Shown here piece after piece: positions 1-4,759 of a stretch of 5,351 nucleotides of DNA. Position 1 is the stretch's first letter; each line of letters begins with the position of its first letter. Position numbers and translations under genes: made by a program. The notes below the pieces were generated by a model, which saw only the letters and a program-made list of their open reading frames with translations, made no database searches and had not been told where the DNA came from. Source of the DNA: Methanosarcina sp. (GTDB taxonomy: Archaea; Halobacteriota; Methanosarcinia; Methanosarcinales; Methanosarcinaceae); the NCBI GenBank assembly GCA_017883485.1, contig JADGNM010000201.1, positions 1-5,351 of the forward strand. Direction: 5' to 3'.

Positions 1-37
1 ATTTTGAAAACCCATGTTGCAATAAGCAGAGAAATTT

Positions 38-1037
38 TCAAAAAAACGGTAGCGGGAAAAATGGTGAAATTTTACGAACATCTGCGGAAAGTCGGATAGC
101 AGATTCGTGATATATAATTGGTCTGCACTCCCCGACTTTAGCCACAAGACTTTGCGTGCGTTCTTTGTCTGCTTCTTTTTTTTGTGCTGTGATCTTCTCG
201 TTCTCAATGTCTTTAATGCGTTTCACAACAGAAATTTTGGGATTTGCATCTAATTCATTAAGTACCTGAGCCGCTATTTCAGGTTTAGCCTTGAACAATT
301 GTTCGGCGGCAGAAACTGACAAATCACTATGAGGTAAATCTACTTTAGCCATTATTTTTTTAGCGACAGGATTTCCAGCTTTTACTGCGTCATGAATTGG
401 TTTAGCTCTGTTGTATGTTGTTCTCGACAAACCGACAGCCTCAGCAGTCTTAAAATCAGTCCTGTTTTCAATGACTGGTTTTTGTGGTTGTGGAGTAGGG
501 ATGACTACAGGCTTTTCTATTACGGTAGGACTTGCATCGGCTAGAGGTTTGTCTCTTTTGGGACTAAGCTCTTGTTCAGTTTGCTCTTTGGATGATTTTC
601 ACCATATTTCTTACCCGCTTCAACCTGTCTTAACCTAGCTTCTTCAGCAAAAATTTCTTCATATTCGTCAGCCTCAGCCATTCTCTGAGAAAGCTTCTTC
701 TCACGCTGTTTATTGTAAGCCAACAAGTCTTTACGCTCTTCAAACTCGTTTTCATAAGCCCTCATAATACAGGGAACAGATGTTCTACCAAGTTCCTTTA
801 ATGCTTTCAAGCGTCTATGCCCTGATATTAGGTACCATCAGGTTTTATGACAAGATTTTCTTTAAGCCCACGCTCCCTTATGCTCTCCATCAAATCAAGA
901 TCAACAGGCTCGTCTCCGTAAATCTTAATATTACTTGGATGCGATTTCAAGTCTTTAAGATCTCTTTTAATAATGTTCTGTGATTTATCAGGCATATTCA
1001 CAGATTTTTGAATGGAAACGTGATACGTAGCAGACAT
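38..1037 (-). pseudogene. Broken ParB-like nuclease-domain protein (plasmid/phage type), frameshifted twice and truncated
   Basis: Read from ATG 1037, the first 69 codons match the start of a ParB/Srx-type domain: a HPSN-IYGDEPVD segment, then SIRERGLKENLVI and KPDGT, followed by TAA at 828-830. Adding one base near 830 restores the reading, giving LISGHRRLKALKELG, where GHRR is the ParB box II-like signature. This second frame continues through a charged, probably helical stretch to KKYGENHPK. One added base near 590 then avoids the stop at 541 and leads into a Pro-rich linker, an HTH-like segment (TAEAVGLSRTTYNRA), and a Lys/Glu-rich helix (about 115-230) ending in LVAKVGEC. ParB domains of this kind often precede a DNA methyltransferase in archaeal mobile DNA, but no DPPY motif appears before TGA at 38-40. 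The start is supported by a TATA-like box that would give a nearly leaderless transcript. It is probably a dead remnant of a plasmid or provirus gene; sequencing error could explain the two indels. The domain call is firm, the inactive state likely. Confidence 0.8.
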
Positions 1038-1062
1038 AATAAATATATTATAAATGAAGAAG

Positions 1063-1072
1063 TATATAATAA
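1063..1072 (-). promoter_or_regulatory. TATA box for the ParB-like gene
   Basis: On the minus strand this reads TTATTATATA, close to the archaeal TATA consensus. It lies 25-35 bases before ATG 1037, so transcription would begin at or within a few bases of the start codon. No ribosome binding site is visible before that ATG, which fits a leaderless message. The core TATATA is nearly symmetrical, so it could also drive transcription rightward into 1090-1200. Assignment is by position and sequence only. Confidence 0.45.
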
Positions 1073-1128
1073 TTTTGATAAGTCGAGGGATAATCTAATA
1101 GTCCGATTCGACAAAAGATCCGAAAAAT

Positions 1129-1210
1129 GGTAGTTCACTCAGGAACTTGAGTGCTTGTGAGTGAGCCCGAGGCTCAGGACTGAGCCAGAAAAGATATCTA
1201 AGGTAGTTCC
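1129..1210. other. Possible structured RNA: alternative hairpins
   Basis: TGAGCC (1162-1167), GGCTCA (1171-1176) and TGAGCC (1181-1186) lie in a row, so the middle block can pair with either neighbour but not both. Other possible stems are CACTCA 1136-1141 with TGAGTG 1148-1153, TCACTC 1135-1140 with GAGTGA 1159-1164, and an outer GGAACT 1142-1147 with AGTTCC 1205-1210. GGTAGTTC is also directly repeated at 1129 and 1202. Mutually exclusive pairings can mark a switching RNA or leader, but no known riboswitch class is recognised, and no gene starts just downstream. The strand is not determined. This is pattern evidence only. Confidence 0.3.
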
Positions 1211-1238
1211 AAGGATTGAAGTTTCAAGGGCTTAGAAA

Positions 1239-1448
1239 GGCTCTAATTAGCTCGCTTGTAATCGATTTACTGAGATGATACGTTGTTTGCGTTGGGCGAA
1301 TTCAAATCCTTTTGGTTAACTACTATTAACTTTACCTTATAGATTTCTTATACCCTGCCACGCCAGCCATAGCCTCGTGGCGCGGAGAAAATTATATTTC
1401 TGAGTTAATGTAAGGTTGAATGTTGAGGCTCTAAAAATGGCTCTAATT
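1239..1448. repeat. GGCTCTAATT direct repeat, spaced 200 bp
   Basis: GGCTCTAATT occurs at 1239-1248 and again at 1439-1448, exactly 200 bases apart, with a shorter copy GGCTCTAA at 1427-1434. The last two copies are tandem with a 12-base period. They could be binding sites or chance repeats in AT-rich DNA. No function is assigned. Confidence 0.3.
1356..1382. repeat. Hairpin, GCCACG/CGTGGC
   Basis: GCCACG at 1357-1362 pairs perfectly with CGTGGC at 1376-1381, extended by a T-G wobble at 1356 and 1382, around a 13-base loop. It is one of the few GC-rich spots in this intergenic region. No T tract follows it, so it does not look like a terminator. It may belong to an untranslated RNA. Confidence 0.3.
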
Positions 1449-1573
1449 CACGTGAGAAATACTTTTATTGATTCGGATTATGTGAGCTGTGCATCTTTTG
1501 AATATGTTCTTTTTCATGAATAAATAGCTATCAATATAAAAGACGAAAAATAACGATAATAATACAGCGCTGA

Positions 1574-1610
1574 TTTTATATCAAATACGCATTATACACT
1601 ATTCTGAGGG
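1574..1610 (+). promoter_or_regulatory. Promoter and ribosome binding site of the 1618 gene
   Basis: TTTTATAT at 1574-1581 matches an archaeal TATA box, and start of transcription would fall near 1603. GAGGG at 1606-1610 resembles the ribosome binding site and stands 7 bases before ATG 1618. The short leader and the fitting spacing support this start codon and independent expression of the gene. Confidence 0.5.
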
Positions 1611-1617
1611 ATTTAAA

Positions 1618-2016
1618 ATGTTAGGCGATTTGATATATGAGGCGAAGGGAAAAACTTTAGGTTTGAGAGTGCTTGACGACAATGGTACGATGGAGTTGAC
1701 AATTCAGGAACATGGTGTTGTTTTAGGAGCTGAATGTACCACCATGGTAACTTTAGTGAGCAAGCATAGACTTGATGGGACACAGTACTCAGAAGGACAC
1801 GGGATTATGTCGACATTGGATGGCGATGTAGCCACTCTTACCTTATCGGCAATAACCATCCCGAAAGGGCTCCCACCTCTCGGTAGTATTCGAGGGGCAA
1901 CGTTCTTTAACACGCAGTCACCGAAGCTATCGCGCCTAAACAGAGTAGTCTGTATTTTCGAAGCCGAATTGAATGAGGACGCGAGTTATAGCGTTAAAGA
2001 TTGGGAATGGAAGTAA
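1618..2016 (+). CDS. Small conserved protein of unknown function (132 aa)
   Basis: An intact 132-residue protein beginning MLGDLIYEAKGK and ending VKDWEWK. The order of elements matches, from memory, a small family in archaea and bacteria: an N-terminal L-x-YE-x-KGK strand, a middle YSEGHGIMSTLDGDVATL segment (about 58-75), an IRGATFFNT strand (about 91-99), a KLSRLN segment (103-108), and the C-terminal WEWK. The alternating hydrophobic pattern suggests an all-beta, barrel-like fold. There is no signal peptide, membrane segment, cysteine pair or obvious catalytic motif. Compared with the family as I recall it, the stretch around 76-90 seems diverged. ATG is supported by GAGGG 7 bases upstream and a TATA box. 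It stands alone, bounded by a divergent pseudogene and a likely terminator. Biochemical role is unknown; that it is a real gene is well supported. Confidence 0.8.
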   Translation: MLGDLIYEAKGKTLGLRVLDDNGTMELTIQEHGVVLGAECTTMVTLVSKHRLDGTQYSEGHGIMSTLDGDVATLTLSAITIPKGLPPLGSIRGATFFNTQSPKLSRLNRVVCIFEAELNEDASYSVKDWEWK

Positions 2017-2063
2017 CGCATCCAGCTACGCTTTCCCATCTTTATCTATTTTTCATTTTGTTT
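2002..2063 (+). terminator. Likely terminator of the 1618 gene
   Basis: TGGGAA (2002-2007) can pair with TTCCCA (2033-2038) across a 25-base loop that includes the stop codon. A T-rich run follows from 2041 to 2063, including TTTTT, TTTT and TTT. Archaeal RNA polymerase terminates at T tracts, so the run itself is the stronger evidence; the hairpin may be incidental. Confidence 0.45.
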
Positions 2064-2078
2064 CCGGCATTGGTCTGC

Positions 2079-2212
2079 AACCCACATTCCGAATTATGGC
2101 ATTTTTGTACAAATTCACGACACAAATGTGTTATTTTGTTAAATATGCCTTAAAAAATATCCGATATCTCAAGATTATTATCCCAAATTGGCAGGGGTGC
2201 GGAATGTGAGTT
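2079..2212. mobile_element. Putative miniature inverted-repeat element (MITE-like, 134 bp)
   Basis: AACCCACATTCCG at 2079-2091 and the reverse complement of 2200-2212 (AACTCACATTCCG) agree at 12 of 13 positions, with a 9-base perfect core. They enclose 108 AT-rich bases without a gene. Inside are three short dyads: TTTGTACAAA (2104-2113), ACACA-AA-TGTGT (2120-2131) and ATATC-C-GATAT (2157-2167). The size, terminal symmetry and intergenic position fit a MITE mobilised by an insertion sequence elsewhere in the genome. No clear flanking target-site duplication is visible. It could instead be a paired regulatory site for the downstream DUF169 gene. Confidence 0.4.
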
Positions 2213-2290
2213 CTATCGTCCTCAAGAGAAATTATCGAGTTGTAGGTTAAAAGGTACTTCCAAGCTGGCTGAAAGTATTCAATGCGAAAT

Positions 2291-2298
2291 AATTTATG
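2291..2298 (+). promoter_or_regulatory. Weak TATA-like box before the DUF169 gene
   Basis: AATTTATG stands about 35-42 bases before ATG 2333, which would place transcription start near 2318, just before the ribosome binding site. The match to the archaeal box is only partial, and no better one is seen between 2213 and 2320. Confidence 0.3.
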
Positions 2299-2322
2299 GA
2301 TAAAACAATATTAAGTTTTGAT

Positions 2323-2329
2323 AGGTGAT
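2323..2329 (+). promoter_or_regulatory. Strong ribosome binding site fixing the DUF169 start
   Basis: AGGTGAT is fully complementary to the usual archaeal 16S rRNA 3' end and lies 3 bases before ATG 2333. It overlaps the reading frame from a TTG at 2318, which makes that earlier codon unlikely as the start. Confidence 0.7.
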
Positions 2330-2332
2330 TTT

Positions 2333-3124
2333 ATGGCAAAATCAGGTCTATTTAATGTTAAGACAATTGGTAAAAAGCTGAAGGAAGCAGGCAGATTAAA
2401 ACTGCGCCCCCTATGTGTCTATGGTTCGAATGAGATTCCTGATGGTGCAGTTCCATCTTATCAGATAGACCAATGTATAACCAAGGCAATCTATACTTCT
2501 GCACTGTTTGAAAATACTCCTCCTCTCTATCTTGATGTCTCACATGAGAAGTGTTGCATCGGTTGAAGGACATATACGGGGCTAATTGAGCTGCACCCTT
2601 TGATAAGTTACTTCGTAACTGTGGGCACGCCAGATTTCATGGGTGGAGCTACAGAACATTTAAAGGCAGCGCCAGAACTAATGGATGAGGGCTTGAAAAA
2701 AGTCGGAAAGATTACTCCACTTGGCAAATACATTGTAATAAGATCCTGCACTGATGATATTTCCCCTGAAATTATTAAATCCATAATCCTTTTTGGAGGT
2801 TGTGAGCAAATAAGAAACTTAAGCGCGTTATCTCAGTTTAGCAGTTCTGACTTTTTCTTTAAGACACTGATACCGGGAGGTCCTATTTGTGCTACGATGC
2901 TTACTTTTCCAGCAGGCATGGCAGAGAATGCTCCGAAGGGGTCATCATATGTCGGACCTTCAGACCCGACTGGAAATACATGGTTTCCTCCAGACCTGTT
3001 GATTATGGGTATTCCTGCAGAGCTTGCGCAGCAGATGGCAACTGACCTAGAAGAGTCTTTCATATGCAAGAGGAGTAAAATAGCTTATCCTGAGAAACGC
3101 ACAGCTGTAAAGCCTTATAAGTAA
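2333..3124 (+). pseudogene. DUF169 family protein gene interrupted by one in-frame TGA
   Basis: The frame runs from ATG 2333 to TAA 3122-3124, 263 codons, with a single internal stop, TGA at 2564-2566 (codon 78). Both sides stay in the same frame and both match DUF169 (PF02596), an uncharacterised archaeal and bacterial family of about this length. Recognisable parts are an N-terminal VYGSNEIPDGAVPSY (29-43), HEKCCIG just before the stop, and after it FMGGATEHLKAAPEL, GKITPLGKY, GGCEQIRNLSAL, AGMAENAPKG, DPTGNTWFPPDLL and a C-terminal YPEKR. Family members as I recall them have Gly after the Cys-Cys-x-Gly motif, so GGA to TGA, a single-base change, is the simplest origin. Without readthrough only a 77-residue fragment is made. 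No other damage is visible, so the mutation is recent, a sequencing error, or a recoding event. The family's function is not known. Confidence 0.8.
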
Positions 3125-3215
3125 TAAGGAAAGAAAAACTCAGATGAATAGGACAACTTTTCGAGCAAGTTCTTAGTATGTATTTGCTATCTTTTCTTGC
3201 AAAAGAGTGAGTGTT

Positions 3216-3962
3216 ATGAGAATTAATGGAAATATTGTATTGATCACTGGAGGAGCAACCGGCATTGGCTTAGCTTTGGCGGAAGCTTTTGTAAAGGCAG
3301 GCAGTGAAGTCATTGTTTGTGCAAGGACAGAGGAAAACCTGAAGCAGGCTAAGAAAAAAATCCCTCAATTACATATCAAAAAGTGCGATGTTTATAAAGA
3401 ATCCGAATGCGAGGAATTGTATAATTGGGTAACTTCTAATTTCAAAGACTTGAACATCTTGATAAACAATGCTGGTATCCAGAGGATGATCGACTTTAAA
3501 AATGGAACGGAAGACATTATCAGGCACAGGGCAGCTGATGGAGAAGATGAGATTGAAGTCAATTTTAGGTCTCTGGTATATTTGACTGCACTCTTTACCC
3601 CACACCTGATGAAGCAAGAAGATTCTGCAATTATAAACGTTTCTTCTGGACTTTCGTTTCATCCTATGGCAATACTTCCCGTTTATAGTGCGACCAAGGC
3701 TGCGGTTCATATGATTAGCATGTTGCTGCGACAACAATTGGAAGGAACGACTGTCAAAGTATTCGAACTAATCCCTCCAATGGTAGATACAAACCTTGAT
3801 AAGGGAGCGAGAAAAGCTAGGGGACAAACATATTTTGGAATCACGACCGAAGAATTCGTCCACCCTGCAATGAAAGCCTTTGAATCTGACGAATATGAGA
3901 TACGCGTGATTGACCCGAAACTTGCAATGATGATGGGGCATAGGCAGGGTAGTTCCTCATAG
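3216..3962 (+). CDS. Short-chain dehydrogenase/reductase (SDR), DltE-like
   Basis: A complete 248-residue classical SDR, a cytoplasmic NAD(P)-dependent oxidoreductase with no signal peptide or membrane segment. The Rossmann dinucleotide motif is TGGATGIG at 11-18. CAR at 35-37 ends the second strand, where Arg rather than an acidic residue leans toward NADPH. CD at 57-58, NNAG at 84-87, and the catalytic set Asn116, Ser144 (NVSSG), Tyr157 and Lys161 (YSATK) are all present, so the enzyme should be active. The closest group by memory is the DltE-like oxidoreductases (COG3967), with NNAGIQR and PPMVDTNLDKGAR as typical pieces. The substrate cannot be read from sequence. ATG 3216 is chosen over GTG 3207 because GAGTGA at 3205-3210 fits a ribosome site 5 bases upstream. 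It starts 91 bases after the DUF169 stop and ends 35 bases before the DUF2284 gene, suggesting co-transcription with the latter. Confidence 0.92.
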   Translation: MRINGNIVLITGGATGIGLALAEAFVKAGSEVIVCARTEENLKQAKKKIPQLHIKKCDVYKESECEELYNWVTSNFKDLNILINNAGIQRMIDFKNGTEDIIRHRAADGEDEIEVNFRSLVYLTALFTPHLMKQEDSAIINVSSGLSFHPMAILPVYSATKAAVHMISMLLRQQLEGTTVKVFELIPPMVDTNLDKGARKARGQTYFGITTEEFVHPAMKAFESDEYEIRVIDPKLAMMMGHRQGSSS

Positions 3963-3985
3963 AATGAAGCGGTATAACCTTTATT

Positions 3986-3992
3986 AGGGTGA
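3986..3992 (+). promoter_or_regulatory. Ribosome binding site fixing a TTG start
   Basis: AGGGTGA contains GGTGA, complementary to the 16S rRNA 3' end, and lies 5 bases before TTG 3998. A GTG at 3989 in the same frame lies inside this site, so it is unlikely to be the start. Confidence 0.55.
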
Positions 3993-3997
3993 GTAAC

Positions 3998-4513
3998 TTG
4001 GAAAAATATGAGAAATTCATCGAAATGGCAATAGAACTTGGCGCCAATGATGCCAAGATTATAGATACGAATAGTATAGTAACGGCTGCATGGGTTCGAT
4101 GGAAGTGCAGGTACGGTTGCGATGGGTATGGTAGTAGCCTTTGCTGCCCACCTAACTCACCTGCATACCGTGAGACTAGGGAGCTGGTTGATAGCTATAA
4201 GGACGCACTTTTAGTGCATTTCACTGAAGACATTGAAAATGCTACGGTAGACCTAATAGATGTAATAACAACACTCGAGCGAGAAATCTTCCTATCTGGG
4301 TACTATAAGGCTTTTGGGCTAAGTGCAGGTCCATGTAGACTTTGTGAAGAGTGCACTCTAAGTGAATGCAGCCATGCTGAGATTGCTCGTCCTTCTATGG
4401 AAAGCTGTGGAATAGACGTTTTCAGCACAGTTAGAAATAATGGTTATCATATTGAAGTATTGAAGGATCGCCCATACAATATGAACAGATTCTGTCTTTT
4501 ACTTATCGAATGA
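3998..4513 (+). CDS. DUF2284 family cysteine-rich, predicted metal-binding protein
   Basis: An intact protein of 171 residues from TTG 3998, with MEKYEKFIEMAIELGA at the N-terminus as usual for DUF2284 (PF10050). The first cysteine block is KCRYGCDGYGSSLCCPP (36-52), with Cys37, 41, 49 and 50. The second is GPCRLCEEC (111-119) with Cys113, 116 and 119, followed by Cys124 and by RPSMESCGIDV (131-141) with Cys137. C-x2-C-x2-C-x4-C is ferredoxin-like and suggests an iron-sulfur cluster or other metal site, which is inference; the family is uncharacterised. No membrane segment or signal peptide is seen, so it is probably cytoplasmic. Cys50 is the position expected in the family's CPP motif; Cys49 beside it looks like an extra. 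The gene follows the SDR gene by 35 bases and could supply electrons or metal handling to a redox partner, but no partner is proven. Confidence 0.88.
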   Translation: MEKYEKFIEMAIELGANDAKIIDTNSIVTAAWVRWKCRYGCDGYGSSLCCPPNSPAYRETRELVDSYKDALLVHFTEDIENATVDLIDVITTLEREIFLSGYYKAFGLSAGPCRLCEECTLSECSHAEIARPSMESCGIDVFSTVRNNGYHIEVLKDRPYNMNRFCLLLIE

Positions 4514-4541
4514 CGCACTATTTATGATGAATTATCAAAGC

Positions 4542-4546
4542 TTTTT
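4542..4546 (+). terminator. Weak T-tract after the DUF2284 gene
   Basis: TTTTT lies 28 bases after the stop codon and is the only T run before the nitroreductase promoter area. Archaeal transcription can stop at such tracts, but this one is short and has no strong hairpin. Confidence 0.2.
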
Positions 4547-4598
4547 CGGACGCTGAGTGCTCAAGTCACCAATGAAATGTTATCAAAAAATGGTTCTC

Positions 4599-4610
4599 AT
4601 TACATGTAAT
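4599..4610. promoter_or_regulatory. 12-bp perfect palindrome, possible operator
   Basis: ATTACATGTAAT is its own reverse complement over 12 bases. It lies in the 246-base gap between the DUF2284 and nitroreductase genes, about 150 bases before the latter's start. It has the size of a site for a dimeric helix-turn-helix regulator. A second, imperfect dyad, GATGA-TT-TCATC, lies at 4704-4715, closer to the start. No regulator is encoded in the window, so function is unproven. Confidence 0.3.
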
Positions 4611-4682
4611 TGAACGTTATGGATATTTGCAATAGAAACGGAAAATGCCTTAAAATTAGAGTTCTTACAAATTCCCATTGAC

Positions 4683-4751
4683 ACTATACATTGCATTTGA
4701 AAAGATGATTTCATCGAAGGTATTTTTCATAACGGCTAAGAAGGTGGAGGA
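4683..4751 (+). promoter_or_regulatory. Possible promoter and strong ribosome binding site of the nitroreductase gene
   Basis: GGTGGAGGA at 4743-4751 is a strong ribosome site 8 bases before ATG 4760 and is the firm part of this call. ACTATACA at 4683-4690 is a weak TATA-like candidate, which would start transcription near 4712 and give a leader of nearly 50 bases containing the end of the GATGA-TT-TCATC dyad. Confidence 0.4.
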
Positions 4752-4759
4752 ATAATAGA

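Larger units (their letters stand above)
1038..1617. other. Intergenic region without a recognisable gene
   Basis: These 580 bases separate the divergent ParB-like and 1618 genes. No frame here gives a protein I recognise and no complete tRNA cloverleaf is visible. The region holds promoters at both ends, a hairpin cluster near 1135-1210, the GGCTCTAATT repeat at 1239 and 1439, a hairpin at 1356-1382, and short palindromes (CTAATTAG at 1243, TCACGTGA at 1448, TTCATGAA at 1513). It may contain an untranslated RNA or remnants of eroded genes. Confidence 0.6.

Noticed and set aside
411..638. Plus-strand open frame opposite the ParB-like pseudogene
   Set aside because: It is antisense to the linker and HTH-like coding stretch and has a low-complexity Ser/Leu/Gly composition with no family match.
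1290..1320. TTCAAATCC resembling a tRNA T-loop
   Set aside because: The flanking bases do not form the five-pair T stem, and no acceptor or anticodon arm could be built around it.
1973..2209. Plus-strand open frame across the end of the 1618 gene and the MITE-like region
   Set aside because: It overlaps the real stop and a likely terminator, has no ribosome site, and its translation looks random.
2564..2566. Pyrrolysine recoding of the internal stop
   Set aside because: Pyrrolysine is inserted at TAG, whereas this codon is TGA.
2833..3069. Minus-strand open frame opposite the DUF169 gene
   Set aside because: It is the antisense shadow of a conserved coding region, with no recognisable protein or ribosome site.
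3191..3205. CTTTT/AAAAG hairpin before the SDR gene
   Set aside because: Five A-T-rich pairs overlapping the ribosome-site region are too weak to call a terminator or regulatory hairpin.
3369..3737. Open frame of about 120 codons on the minus strand
   Set aside because: It lies entirely opposite the SDR gene, which has all family motifs and its own ribosome site. The minus-strand translation resembles no family and has no start signal.
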